Of a DNA stretch of 64,000 bases, positions 1 through 11,740 are shown piece after piece. A program made the translations under genes and the position numbers. Origin of the DNA: Cryptomeria japonica. Lineage: Eukaryota > Streptophyta > Pinopsida > Cupressales > Cupressaceae. The notes beneath the pieces are model-generated. The model had not been told where the DNA came from and did no database searches. It saw only the letters and a program-made list of their open reading frames with translations. The stretch spans positions 505,131,373 through 505,195,372 of the forward strand of contig NC_081415.1 of the NCBI RefSeq assembly GCF_030272615.1, written 5' to 3'. Every line of letters begins with the position of its first letter. The first letter of the stretch is position 1.

Positions 1-670
1 TATGGAGGCCCTAACTATTAAGATTGTTGTTGAGCGAGGTTGTTCTTTAGGATGGAGGAAGATTTTTTGTGAGTTGGATTATCAGATTGTTGTGGACATG
101 TTGAACAAACAAAATTTGAATGATGTGAGTTGGCAATTAGCTTTTGTGGTCAGACATATTTTACAACTGTGTAATACATTGGAATTTGTCTCCTTTTGTC
201 ATATCCCAAGGAGTGGAATAGAGTGGCTGATTGTTTGGCCAAGTGGGCTTTAGAGCATGTCGATGGTTGGGATTTTAGTGGAAGGGATGGTCTACCTCCT
301 GTTTATCTTGAAACTTTAGTCAGGTTAATGCTAGAAGACAGGATGATGCAAGAGCACCTAGTGGTGTAGGATCAATTTCCCTTTTATGTTTGTTTCATTT
401 TCATTGTCATTTTTGAGGCCCTTCGAGGCTCTGAATGAGTCTAGTTATTGGTACATCATGTTTTAAAGGGCTTTCCGAAAAGGTATTATCATTGGAAATC
501 CGACAGTCGGATCTATTGTTATGGTCATTGGTCTTTGTAGTGGTGGTGCTGGTGGTTCTTTTAGGATCCTTTTAGCTTTTTTTGTTGTCTTGGTGGGCCT
601 AAGGCCTGTTCTTTGTAATTTTGTGATTTCTGAATAAATCTTTACCCCTTTTTTCAAAAAAAAAAAAAAA
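1..670 (+). mobile_element. LINE (L1-type) 3' end: RNase H tail, 3' UTR and poly(A)
   Basis: This is the 3' end of a non-LTR retrotransposon that enters from the left edge. Codons from position 2 encode the C-terminal half of a plant LINE RNase H domain: an alanine-rich helix, a CELD motif (catalytic Asp region) and FCHIPR. The frame is lost near 210-220. A second frame then continues through the expected NRVADCLAKWA motif to a stop near 367-369. A 3' UTR follows with AATAAA at 633-638 and a pure poly(A) tail at 656-670. The 3' UTR (ATAAA..CTTTACCCCTTT) matches that of the LINE at the right edge of the window, so both belong to one family. The element is inactive. Confidence 0.85.
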
Positions 671-871
671 GTGAAATATAATTAATAATTTTTTTAAAAA
701 TATATTTAATATTTATATTATTTAAGATATAAAATAAAACAATAAAATAATTATAATATATAATAGTAAATATAAATATAATATAAAATTTATATAAATT
801 AAATATAGAACCAAATAATAAATATTTAAATAAAAACATTTTTAATAAAAACATATAAAGCAAAACAAATT
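671..871. other. AT-rich spacer between two LINEs
   Basis: This is almost pure A/T sequence with no coding potential beyond low-complexity ORFs. It separates the poly(A) tail of the + strand LINE from the 3' end of the - strand LINE. I could not recognise target-site duplications. Confidence 0.6.
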
Positions 872-1435
872 TTAAAACTTTCTTTTAAATTTGATTACAT
901 TATTTTGTTGGGAGTTGGGACATTCGAAATGAGTCCTTGGGAAGATGAAGCCCAAGTTTGGCAGTGTCTCAACCTCCACATTTGCTTCCCTGAGAATGTG
1001 AGTCACCTTATAGTCTTCAAACCCACACAAAAGAAGTTTCATTCTTCGAACGTGTTTGTCTAAATGCCACGCCTCCATTCAACCTCTAGCTATCCCGTTC
1101 ACCACAATATGAGAGTCTCCCTCCAAATGGAGTTTCTTCACTCCCATTTTCTTAGCCATGAGAATGGCTTCTAAAGCCACTTGGCACTCAACATCGTTGT
1201 TCGATCCATCCACCAATCTTTTAGCTCCTATGGCTAGAATGTTGCCACAATCATCCCGAGCTATTACCCCAGCTCCAGAGACCCCTGGATTTCCCCTCGA
1301 AGTGCCATCAAAATTGACCATAGTCCAACCCTTATCTAGTAGGTCCCACTCCTGTCTTGCTTCACCCATCCTCTGAGGATTAGCCCTCAAAAGCCCATTA
1401 GCAGGCCTAAATTTTATCAAAGGCCAATTCACCAA
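872..1435 (-). pseudogene. LINE ORF2 RNase H domain
   Basis: The segment 1435-1079 starts the RNase H fold with MVNFDGTSRGNPG (catalytic Asp), then ECQVALEAI (Glu) and LEGDSHIVV (second Asp), all intact. A single stop near 1079 separates it from 1078-872, which holds VTHILREANVEVETL. That motif corresponds to REANxxADxLA, with Glu where the last Asp is expected. RNase H at the C-terminus of ORF2 is characteristic of plant L1-clade LINEs. Confidence 0.85.
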
Positions 1436-1450
1436 AACTCCAACATCAAA

Positions 1451-2209
1451 CTAAGTGAAAGGAGACTTTGCTAAGTTCACCTGAGAAGCAACATTAGTGA
1501 CCAGTTCCGAGATTGCCTTCTCCAACCTGATCAAAAATCGATCCCTATTTTCTGCTTTATCTTCAAACACTCTTCGGTTCCATTCTTTCCAGAGTTCCCA
1601 TAAAATAGTAGAAGGCAAAATCTTCCATATGGCAACAAAGATTGAAGACTTACCCAAAACAAGCCAAGATTCCAACCAATTGCTCAAATTCCCTACCATT
1701 AGACCCTTCCAATTCAATCTTTGTAACCCAAAACACCATGCTTCCTGGGCAAAATCACAGTTAAGCAGAAGGTGGTCCACATCTTCCTTCACCTTTTCAT
1801 AGAGAACACAATGAAATGGACCTACAAATCCCATTTTTTTGAGTCAGTCTCCTGATAGAATCTGCCTATTGCCAGCTAGCCAGAAGAAGGCACCCACCTT
1901 TAGTAAACACACATTGTTCCAATATAGTTTAGCTTGTTATTCCTTTTTCCTGCCTTCAGACTCCAAAAGAGAAAACCCCACCTTAATAGAGTAACTGCCA
2001 CTCTTGGCACCACACCAAACTATCTCATCCTCCTCCCTAGAGCACGGAACCTCTCTACTATCTAGGATCTTCCTCAGCAACTGTTCATCCGCCTCCCCCA
2101 AGTTTAACTCATGGGGATCCTTCCAATTGCAATGCTGGCCCAACACAAACATTTCTGGCGACAGAAAATCACACACCTTTGACCCCCAAAAGTGAGCAGT
2201 CTTATCCAT
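1451..2209 (-). pseudogene. LINE ORF2 zf-RVT region
   Basis: Segments 2209-1937 and 1834-1451 are in the same frame as the downstream RNase H. They correspond to the region after RT in plant LINEs. The first holds a WCGAKSGSYSIKVGF motif (the usual W....G.FSVKS.Y segment). The second holds the zf-RVT remnant with spaced cysteines and histidine (CVLYEKVKEDVDHLLLNCDFA), followed by the conserved WELWKEWNRRVFE block. A stop near 1835 separates the two pieces. Confidence 0.7.
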
Positions 2210-2278
2210 TATTTGCTGGGAGGCCTAAGAATCCAGAGATGGATGTCCATCCCAGGAATCCTGCTAGAAGCATGCCTT

Positions 2279-4001
2279 TCACCCATCTCCAATCCGCCAA
2301 GAGAGATGATTTGTAATCAGGCTCCTGCAGCTCACCAGAAAATTCCACAAATTGGATCCTCTCGGGGGGTCTTCAACCGTTAGGATCCTTTCCTTTTCCC
2401 CACTGTCCAAGTACTTAGCTTGTAAAATTTGGACCCACCTATGCTCCGGCTTACTGTAAATTTGCCACACTAACTTGGCCCCCGTAGCCTTGTTGATAAG
2501 TCTCCAGTCGCGGAGCCCCGCACCTCCTCCTCCTTTGGGTTTGCATACTCTGTCCCAGGTCATAAGCGGGATTTGGTCCTGCTCTTGATTTCTATTCCAC
2601 AAAAAACTTTTTCATCTTTTATTGTATATTCTTAATGACCGAGCCTGGGAGTTTAAAACAAGCCATTGGGAAAATAGGCATAGCCGATACAAGTGTCTTC
2701 AACATCAGAAGACGACCAACCAAAGATAGCCACTTGCTCTTCCAACCCTCCATCTTTTCTTTGCAACCATCTAGCAACCCTTTCCAGATTTCTATCTTAC
2801 CAGCTCCAGCAAAGAGCGAGATACCAAGGAATTTCCCAGGAAGCTGACCAATCTTAATCCCAAATAATCTAGCAATTTCTCTTTGAGACCCAACTTCAGT
2901 GTGGAAGAAAAAGATCTCCAATTTAGCCCAATTAATTTCCTGACTAGTAGCCCCACTAAATTTGTTCAGCACTTTCTTCATAACCATTGCTTCATGCATT
3001 GAGGCCACTCCAAAGAGACAAGTATCATCAACAAACTAAGAATGAGTTGTGGATTCCACCCCACGTGCTATCTCAATGCCTTTCCACACCCCTTGAGAAC
3101 ACTTTCGAGCATTCGGCCGACCAAGAACTTCTACCATTAAAATAAAGAGAAAGGGGGATATTGGATCCCCTTGTCGAATGCCCCGTGAGGTGGGAAAGAA
3201 AGCTTGAGGACTGCCAATGACTAAAATCGAGGCTGAGAACTGTATAATCATACTAGAAATCCACTTAATCCAAGCCTTACAAAACCCAAACCTTACTAAC
3301 ACCGCCACCAGGAAAGACCTATCAACTCTATCATAGGCTTTCTGAATATCTAGCTTTAGGATCATTCTTCTCTATCTACTCTTCATTTCCATGTGGATCG
3401 CCTCATGGGCCACAATAACCCCATCCACAATGTTCATCCCTGGGGTAAAACCGCTCTGTTCCCAAGAAATCAGCTTTTCTAAAATCAATTTGATCCTATT
3501 AGTAGCAACTTTTGTTATGATTTTATAGATAGTGTTGCACAACAAAATCAGATGAAACTCCTCAAACCCTTCCATCTTGGATTTCTTGGGAATAAGCACC
3601 ACCAGAGTACAGTTGAACTCCTTCAAAACAAATCCCCTTGACCTTGACTCGTCAACCACTCCTAACAACTCCCCACCAAGCAAATCCCAAAAGAACTGGT
3701 AAAAGAAAGCCTAAAATCTGTCTGGGCCTGGTGCTTTCTCCCCACCTAACCCAAAAACAACAATTTTCACTTCCTTCAACGAGATTGGTTCCTCAAGCAT
3801 CCTATTATCATCCCTAGACACTAAGGGAGGAATTAACTCCAAAAGCTCGGCCTGCAAGCCTACCTGACCAGCCCTGTTCCTCCTCCAAAGATTTCCAAAG
3901 AAGTCCACCACCTCCTTACTAATGTAGTTTGGGTCCTCTGTAGTTGTTCCATCCACTAGTCGTAGAGAGAGGATTCTATTGAGGCTTCTCCTTGCCTTCA
4001 C
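2279..4001 (-). pseudogene. LINE ORF2 reverse transcriptase
   Basis: The segments 4001-3711, 3683-3372, 3365-3036 and 3008-2619 share one frame separated by stops; 2602-2279 is shifted. They contain the LINE RT blocks: EKAPGPD, VVLIPKK, SGFTPGMNIVDG, LDIQKAYDRVDRSFL (catalytic Asp), RGIRQGDPISPFLFIL, then FVDD at 3024-3035. A stop codon (3036-3038) falls immediately before FVDD, so the active-site motif survives just beyond a truncation. The thumb-like segment 2602-2279 contains PLMTWDRVCKPKGGGGAGLRDW, typical of plant LINEs. Confidence 0.85.
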
Positions 4002-4283
4002 CGAACTATGAAAAAAATTTGTGTTTCTATCACTGGCTTTTAGCCAGTTCTCTCATGATTTTTGTTTCCAGTAAATCTCCTCCCTCTACAAAACTTCCCC
4101 ATATCTACTAAGCAGATCTTTCTCCATGAGATAATCCTCTTCATCCATCCCTTTGGCCAAGATTTTTGCATTCAAATCCCCCAGATCCCCTTCAAACCTT
4201 CTCTTTTCATCGAAGATATTGCCAAACACCTCCATGTTCCATGATTTCAATTTATATTTCACATAACTAAACTTCTTGAAGAA

Positions 4284-5097
4284 CTAAAAGGCCAAGCAAC
4301 CTTCCACCACCGGGGCCTCCTTGTACCAACCAACCACCTGATCTCTAAAACCTAGCTCCCTTAACCACATCTTTTCCACCTTGAAAGGACACCGGAGCGA
4401 AACTTCATCTTTTTGCACAACCAAAGAGATTGGGAAGTGATCCGAACCTGAAATTGCTAAAACTTCTACCTCAAAGACCAAGGGGGCCAAGTTCCAATCC
4501 CCTGCAAGAAAGAACCTATCTAGTTTCTCAGCTATATTGGAAAAGCCCTGCCGTCTATTAGTCCAAGTAAAAGTCCCTCCTTTTGCAACCATTTCAAAAA
4601 GGGCATTAGAGTTCACAAATGTCTGAAAGTCCAATTGCGTCTTACATATCCTTCTCACCCCACCATGCTTTTCTGAGAAAGAAAGAGTGGCATTAAAGTC
4701 CCCTACAACAATAGCTAAGGTCAACCTCACCTCCTCTAAAATCTTGGAAATATTCTCCCATAACTGACACTTCTCCACAGCCAATGCGGGACCATAGACA
4801 TTGATAAGAAAACAAAGAAAATTTCATGATCTTCGAATTCACCTTAACCATCTGCCAATGTTTAGAGCATGAGACAGCATCCACCTGAACAACCAATGGA
4901 TTTGACAAAATGCCATGCCCTCCTGAAGCCCCTTCTGATTCCACAAACAAACCAGACCACCTTTGTCTTACACCAAAAACTCTAGCTACATCTTCTCTTC
5001 CCAATTTTATTTCCTGAATGCAAATAACTTTTGGCTTAGCCTGATCAAAGCCTCTTTTGATCAGATGCCTCTTGTCAGGGGTTGCAGCCCCTGACAT
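4284..5097 (-). pseudogene. LINE ORF2 N-terminus: APE-type endonuclease
   Basis: This encodes the target-nicking endonuclease of the LINE. Visible motifs are ICIQEIKL (metal-binding Glu), VVGDFNA, the GGTFTWTNRR segment, LDRFF, and SGSDHFP, which carries the catalytic Asp-His pair. The first part (5097-4693) and second part (4784-4284) are in different frames, so one frameshift lies between about 4700 and 4790. A stop ends the second part at 4284, before the linker to reverse transcriptase. Motif identity is clear but the product is broken. Confidence 0.8.
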
Positions 5098-5112
5098 TCA
5101 ATGTTAGGAACT

Positions 5113-6868
5113 TCATTGTTGTCTAGGAGAGAACAAGCCTCTCTCGGATCTAAGCAGTCTTGTTTGACCCTTCATGTTGCTTGCTTCCTCCAACAACTTC
5201 TGCTTGTTTTTCCTTCCTCTGAAATTCCCTTTGGACTTAGAGGGATTTGTTTTGGTTTGTTTAATGGTCCTAACCTCTATCTCCCCTATCTCAGCAGACA
5301 ACCCCAATGAATCATCGCTCAAATCATCCTCCTCATCATACTCCAACTCTATCGGAAAGCCATTATCCACCTTGCCTGGGGACATGTGGATGTCTTTGAA
5401 GCTAGTTTCTTTTCCCTCTGCACTCCCTACTATGACGTCTAAAAACTGGTTCACCAGCACTTTGACATTCAATCCCTTCTCCAAGCCCTCCAACCCAGAC
5501 TCAGAAGTAGAGTAAGACCTATGCTGAGAGGAATCCCCCCGCCTACTGCACAGTCATGAATAAAAAGCCCATGATCAACTTCCATTGTCGCTCCTTCTAT
5601 GAGGAGGCAAGTGTCCCCACACCCTTTGCTAAAAGCTTGACGCTCATGCTCCCCAACCGTACATCCTAATAAAATTTGGGGACGGTCCACATAAATCTCA
5701 CCCAACAAGCCATTCACGACTGCAATAGCCTTATCTCCAGTTGGGCCAGAGACCTTCAGCAACACTTCCTGAGAAGGGCAAGAATCCAATAGCACTTTCA
5801 CCCCATCTAAAACTTCAGAATTCCCATCCATTGAAACGACCAGATCAGAGCTCAGGTTGGCCTCTGTGTGACCCAGAAGCTGCTTAGTCACCTCCGACCC
5901 TACTAACAACTGCTCCTCCAAAGCTTGATCTACCCTTCCCTTTCCCTTCTGACCTGCCTTGCAATTACGGTCCTCATGTCCCCATTCTTTATAGGACTTA
6001 CACTTAACCATGATTTCTTCACCTGCGATCTCTTGTCTCCAAATACCCTCTGGCGATCTAATCTCGACAGCCTTCGGGAGCCCTAGGTGTGGTTTCCATA
6101 TGACACAGATTTCGGCATACATGCATGAGTTTAGTTTGTCAACCGCTTCATCCGACTTGATGAATCTCCCTAGCTTACCACCAATACTCTTAAAAACTTC
6201 CTCCTTCCAGTATTCATGCAGGAGATTGTAAAGTTTGATCCAAACAGGAATTTCCTCTATGGTGGCTTGTCAAGGGTCAAAATTAGGGATCTAGTTCTTA
6301 ATGTAAAACCCTACTCCCATCATAAAAAATGGCCCAGAGTTCATCAACACAATCTTCTCCTTAGTTGTCCCAGCTATGATAAGGAAAAACCCATTTGTTA
6401 GAGTTTTGATCTCAAAGTGGCTCCCCCATTCTTCGTCGACCCAATTCCTAACTTTAGAAAAAGCTGACCAATCCCCACCCCACTTCATGAAGAAAGCTCT
6501 ATCTCGCAAGACCTGTACCGATTCCTTCCAAGCCTCCGAGTCAATACAAATACTGACTGTTCTCTTATCAGACGTTGTCAGTATCTCACCAGCGGTAAGG
6601 TTATCTGGAGGTGCCAAAAACTTCTTCCTCAATCTATCCACCGTCTGCTGCTTACTCCACTTCGGAAAGTTTAGAAGATGTGAATGCCCCCATTTGGTTT
6701 TGTCATGCTCAAAAGGGGATCTAGTTTTACCAAAACTAGCTCCCTCCCTCCTCCTCCAGCCCGTGTCCTACCACTGCCACTAGTTTGAGCACGATGGGCA
6801 CCAGTGCCTCTAGTTATCCATCCGTCTGGGGCCATTCTCCCATCCCCATGATCGAAAATCACCTCCAC
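5113..6868 (-). pseudogene. LINE ORF1: DUF4283 domain and degenerate zinc knuckle
   Basis: Three frames together give one ORF1. The Met-initiated N-terminus (6868 down to 6671) is basic and Gly/Arg-rich. A DUF4283-like domain (6641-6291) shows the signatures RAFFMKWGGDWS, KVRNWVDEEWG and NSGPFFMMGVGFY. A knuckle lies in 6122-5469: CKSYKEWGHEDRNC at about 6002-5961, where Tyr replaces the second Cys of CX2CX4HX4C. An acidic tail (5493-5113) follows. In plant LINEs this protein binds RNA and packages the transcript. Frame changes near 6650 and near 5490, plus a stop near 6290, make it non-functional. Confidence 0.75.
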
Positions 6869-6898
6869 CTGTGAACCCTAGCTTCCTCCTGCACTCCA

Positions 6899-7794
6899 TT
6901 ATGATTAGTTTTTTTTTTTTGCACACATTTATGTAGAAGTGATAAAATAGACATATATTTTTTAAATATAAAGAATTCCAAAAAAATCTAAAAAATCTAG
7001 ATAAATAATTTCTACAATATTATTAAATTTAAAAATATAAATCTCAACTTTATAAAAATTAAGTTTATTTTGAAAACAAAAATAATAATCACGTTTGATT
7101 GGCGCAAAAAAATTGATTAATTGGACTTCATTCAACGCAATAGTATTGCCTACTGTTTGAAATACTTTGGTCAACACGTTAGCGCAAAAGTTAGACACCA
7201 ACAAAAATTAAAACAAATTTCTAATCTTATTATATTATATTTAAGATTTTGTATGTTAAACTTAGAGCATAATCAAAATAGTCGTCTACATTTTACTAAA
7301 TAATTCATTACCTTGTTTATGTTGTTGACAAATTGGAGCAAAAAATATAATTTCAAGATTTTCACAATCCTCTTGAGTAGATGCTTCAACTCTCCATTAC
7401 TGTCACACCCAGATATTTGATATTTTTTGTGCTTTGAAAGAGAACAACATTCCACAAAACGAGTCATTTGAGGAAAGAATGAGAAAGTAATCCTTGTAGC
7501 CTCAATTTTTCTTAAAGGAAAATTATAAATTTATCATCCAAATTCATTGTAGATCAATACTCCATTCAATCATTATATGTTACAAATATTTTTTATCTGA
7601 TTATATAATGATGAAAGGGAAAATAATATAGATATGTTAATTGTCTACCCAAATTGGTTCTTTGCTTTAATAGGAAGATTGGGATTTTGAGGATTGTTAA
7701 TGCTGGGGAGTTTTTTTTTTTCTTTGACATATTTTGATATTTTTTTAATGGTTACAACATAAAGATACAACTACATACATCCCTCAATAGAATA
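6899..7794. other. AT-rich intergenic sequence, no gene seen
   Basis: A T-run at 6909-6920 could be the poly(A) tail of a short - strand retroposed sequence to its right, but nothing coding or structured confirms it. The rest is AT-rich. Short ORFs here have no recognisable motif. A second T-run lies near 7711-7721. Confidence 0.4.
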
Positions 7795-9730
7795 GAATTA
7801 TAGAAAAAATGAACATGATGTTGATGGAGAGGCATAGGAGTATGCTTAGTGGATTTGTCCTGGAATAAAATTTTTGGGTAGAAGTGGTTTACATGTCTTG
7901 TTACTTGGTTAGTAGACCTTCTAAATTATATCTTTTTTAGAAGACATATATGAAATTGTTATTGAAAAATAAAAAGCTTGACTCAAACATCTTTGATTAT
8001 TTCATTGCAAGGTATAAATACCTAAGGAGAGATAATTAAAATTAGAGAACAACAATGATAAGTGCATCTTCATTAGTTATGTTCTAGGGCGAAAGGGTAA
8101 AAGATTTGAAATCTTATGGATGAGAGAGTTTTATAGAACTATAGATGTCATTTTGAAAGATATTAAGTCTTATCTTTATAACTTTGTGACTAGAAGAGGA
8201 TAAGAAGAAATATGTGGTTCAACTAACCCTTAAGATTAAGAAAGTTGAAGTAGAAGTTCATGGAGGACCTGAAGAGGAGGATAACTTTAAAGTCAATTCA
8301 AATAGTTTCAAAAGAAGGTATAACCTCCACCTTAGATTCTTGAGGATGTCCACTTGGTATAAACAACAACTAGACATGTATACTCCTGTTTAACTAGAGA
8401 TGCATATTTTGTTTTATTATAACATAGATAAGCCTAGAATTGTGAAGATACTGAATATGGGTGATTTTGAGTTTTCAAGAGTGGAGATTTATGAAAAGAT
8501 GGCTATGTTGAAGAAAAATAGTACATGAGACTTAGTAACTTTTTAAAATGGTCAACAAATGATTGGTTGTAAATAGATGTTGAAAAGAAAAAACAATTCT
8601 AATAGAAATGTTGGCAAATGCATGGCTAGAATCCATTTGAGGAAATTGAGGAAATTGACTATAGTGATATTTTTCCACCAATTTCTAAGCTAGCATCCAT
8701 TTGATTCTTATTATCTTTTACATCATTCTTTCATCTTAAGTTTGAGAAAATGGATATGAAGAGAACTTTCCTTCAAGATGATTAGGAGGAAGAGATTTAT
8801 GTCACACAAGAAAAAAATTGTGTGGAAGAAGGTAAATAGTATTTGCTTTGTAAGTTAAAAATATATTTGCATGGTATCATGTAGACTACTTATAGGATGT
8901 GATAGGTCAAGGTTTGTTTCCTTTGTGTTGACTTTTTAATTTGTAAGATGCAAAATAAATCATTACGCCTAATATAAAATGGATGGTGATTAATTTATTG
9001 TTATTGCATTGTATGCCACTGATATGTTATTTTTTGGTAATAATAAGGATTGATTATGACTTGAAGTTTAAAATTTTATTATAGTTTGAGATGAAGGACT
9101 TAGGAGTTGATAGATATATTTTGTGTATAGATATTAGAAGAGAGAGAGTTAACATAAATACTTGATTATGCTAGAGAAACTATATGAATTGAGTATTAGA
9201 GAGAATCAACATGACAACATATAGACTATTGTATATTCTTGTTTTAATGGGACAAAACCATCTATAGAGCGATTTCCATCTCTAACTAATGAGATGGAGA
9301 ATATGGATCAATTACTTTATTCTAGTATGATTGGGATTTTGATGTATGTCATGGTTTATTAGACTAGGCATTGTCTAAGAAGTGGGAGTCCTTATCCATT
9401 TCATGGTTCATCCTATATGAGTTAATTGCAATGTATTAAAGATGTGATCTTTATTTATTCACTAGGTACCTCTAAGTACTTTATTTTTATCAAGATAAAT
9501 TTGTAAGAGACCAATATTTAATGCATATTCATGGATTTATCAATTCAAGTTAGGTAGATGATATCAAAAGGGGAAACTCATTAGTGGTCATAATTTCACT
9601 TTATTTGATGGTTCCATTAATTGGATGGATAAGCGGTATTTTATTGTCCTTGTCCACTATATAATTTGAGTACATGGTATTTGGTCATGATTGTAGAATA
9701 AAAAAAGGAATGTGGAATTCTCTATAAAAT
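7795..9730 (+). pseudogene. Very old Copia pol relic (integrase end, RT, RNase H)
   Basis: Conceptual translation across frames shows Copia landmarks in the right order despite many stops and indels. About 7810-7925 gives MERHRSMLSGF..NFWVEVVYMSCYLVSR (integrase C-terminal core). About 8460-8580 gives MAMLKKNST.DLV and IGCK (start of RT). About 8745-8880 gives MDMKRTFLQ..EEEIYVTQE and CKLKIYLHGI. About 9010-9050 gives YATDMLFFGNNKD, a decayed YVDD. About 9340-9700 matches MY.M..TR, the LRY..GT segment and the WMSK segment of RNase H. No LTRs were recognised. It is far older than Copia element D. Confidence 0.75.
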
Positions 9731-9994
9731 AATATGTTTCCAAATGTTAGATCTTTCAAATATAAATGAGGTTGTTCAATAAAAAAAATTATATTGTATA
9801 TTGCACTGAATTAAATGCATTGAGAGCTAGATCAATTTAATTGTTTTCTTTAGCCATTTAACTCTATTTTTCTTCCTATTTTTACATATTATGAAAATGC
9901 TATTAGAACTAGAAATCTTCCAATAGAGTTGAGATATTGTTGGATTTTGATATTTGTTTAGCTAGATAAGATTTAAAGTGATTTAAGCTAATTA

Positions 9995-10360
9995 TTTGGG
10001 GCTACTTTTTTAACATGTCATCTACAAATAAAATTTTGTCAATCATTGGGGGAAGTGATTTCACAAATCGAAAGATTGTACTCAAGAAATTTTTAAGAGA
10101 AAAGGCTCTATGGAGGATTGTGAATAAAGAAATTGAAGAACCTCAAAAAAAATGATAAAGAAAAGGAGTTAATAAAATAAAAGTTGAAGTAAACTAAAGT
10201 TATTATTGGTAAAGCCTTGAGTTTCAATATCAATAGAATAATTATTGATGTTGATAATCCAATAGATTTGTAGCAAAAATTTTAAAACTATTATAAAGAT
10301 GCAACTATTGTTAGTATGCTCAGTATATTGGAAAAAATTGTCAACTTACATCCAAATAAT
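9995..10360 (+). pseudogene. Possible Copia gag relic
   Basis: Fragments such as KKFLREKALWRIVNKEIEEP, followed by GKALSF and VDNPIDL.QKF.NYYKDATI, resemble the N-terminal gag (UBN2-like) region of Copia elements, in which a W.....L..LW.IV block precedes TA.E.W..L...Y. It lies downstream of the pol relic, so it would belong to a second copy or a rearranged one. The similarity is short and interrupted by stops, so confidence is low. Confidence 0.3.
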
Positions 10361-11740
10361 TTATTACTTTAATAAGTTACATATTTAAATGTCTAATTGA
10401 ATAAAATAGGTGTTGAATCTACAAACAAAAAAATAAAATAAAAAATTGATTGCAATAGCTGAAAGCAAGCTCCCCCAACCTTACAAAGTATTCAAAAGAG
10501 CTATTCATTTAATTCCAATACCACTGCCCCCAACAATATTTTCATCAATTTTGTAAGTTAATGTTTTATGAAGAATTTTAGTTTATTAAAGAATGATATA
10601 ATAATAAAAAAATCATGCATATGTAGCTAAGTATAATCTTTTTCTAGAAATTTTGATGAGAATAAAAATTAGAAAATCCATAATAAATTTTAAAATAATG
10701 ATGAATCCAACCATTTCTTCTAGAAATGGTGGTATATAAAAATAAGTAAAAAGGAAAACTCATTATTTATTGTGATTGTGGAGGTGAGGAATCAAATGGA
10801 AAAGTCTTCTTTAAATAAGAGAGATGTTGAAAGGCAACAATGCATATTCAATGATGGGTTTATTAGTGATGTTTGCAAACTGGTCCTTAGACTTGATGCT
10901 TTGAAATAAGACACACTTTCAAGGAAGGTAACAATGTGGTGGATGTTATGGCAACTTTGGTTGTGGGGATTGACAACCTTATATGTTGGAGATCAAGGGA
11001 ATGTATTCCCACAAATGTCCAAGGGCTCCTTATACATGAGAGAAAATCCAATCAAAATGATTAAATGATGAAATAATGGAAGGTTTGGATTCTTTCTAGC
11101 ACAGAGGATGGGAAGTAAAGGTTGAAAATTTGAATTATGTGGGAGAGAAAGAGATTTGAATTTCTCAAAGGCTAGATGTGATAGTGGGGATTCTAATAGG
11201 ACTAGCCATTAGATGAGGGATGTGAAGCTAAGGTGGTTAAGTAACTTGTGTTGGACTAATAAACAGGTGTGTGATAGAGCTAAGTAGAAAAAAAGGCAGG
11301 ACCCTCATGGAAGTAGGCAAGACTATGGGGGCGTGGAAACTTTTGGATTAATTTTGATGCCCTTCTTGTGGCCCACTTGGAAGAAAGGGTTTCATCTTTG
11401 GTATAAGGAGATAACTATCAGACGAATCACGTCTATTGAGATGATGTGGAAACCCAATCCATGATACAACATGCCAAGTTGGATAGATGGATGGGATCAC
11501 CTTTATAGCAAAGGGGTTATGATGTTGAGGTGGTCATTCTGTCCATGGGTCACTCACATGGCCACCCCAAAGGATAGCCCAATGAATTTGAGATACCATC
11601 ATTTCATGTGCTGTTGAGCTATTAAAATTACTATAAGGAGAAAACATAATGTTTCTTTAATGGTTGTCTTAAATATCATTATTTCCCATGGTAGAAAATC
11701 TCACCGTAATCTCCCTATTGATTTGAAGGGAAAGGGTTGG
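10361..11740. other. Unassigned AT-rich sequence
   Basis: I see no intact ORF, no LTR ends and no conserved motif. From about 10900 the composition becomes less AT-rich and ORF-like on the + strand, which may be the decayed 5' part of the coding relic that follows. Confidence 0.35.

Larger units (their letters stand above)
872..6898 (-). mobile_element. Near full-length degenerate LINE (L1-type, RNase H-containing)
   Basis: The domain order on the - strand is ORF1 (DUF4283 then zinc knuckle), APE-type endonuclease, reverse transcriptase, zf-RVT, RNase H. This is the standard layout of plant L1-clade LINEs, and about 6 kb is the usual length. ORF2 is broken by at least two frameshifts (around 4700-4790 and around 2600-2620) and several in-frame stops. 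ORF1 has at least two frame changes. No poly(T) run remains at the low-coordinate (3') end, and the 5' limit near 6898 is set only by the start of coding similarity. The element is dead. Confidence 0.85.

Noticed and set aside
654-863. 69-codon ORF on the - strand
   Set aside because: It is a Phe/Ile/Tyr-rich product of AT-rich spacer and the poly(A) tail read in reverse.
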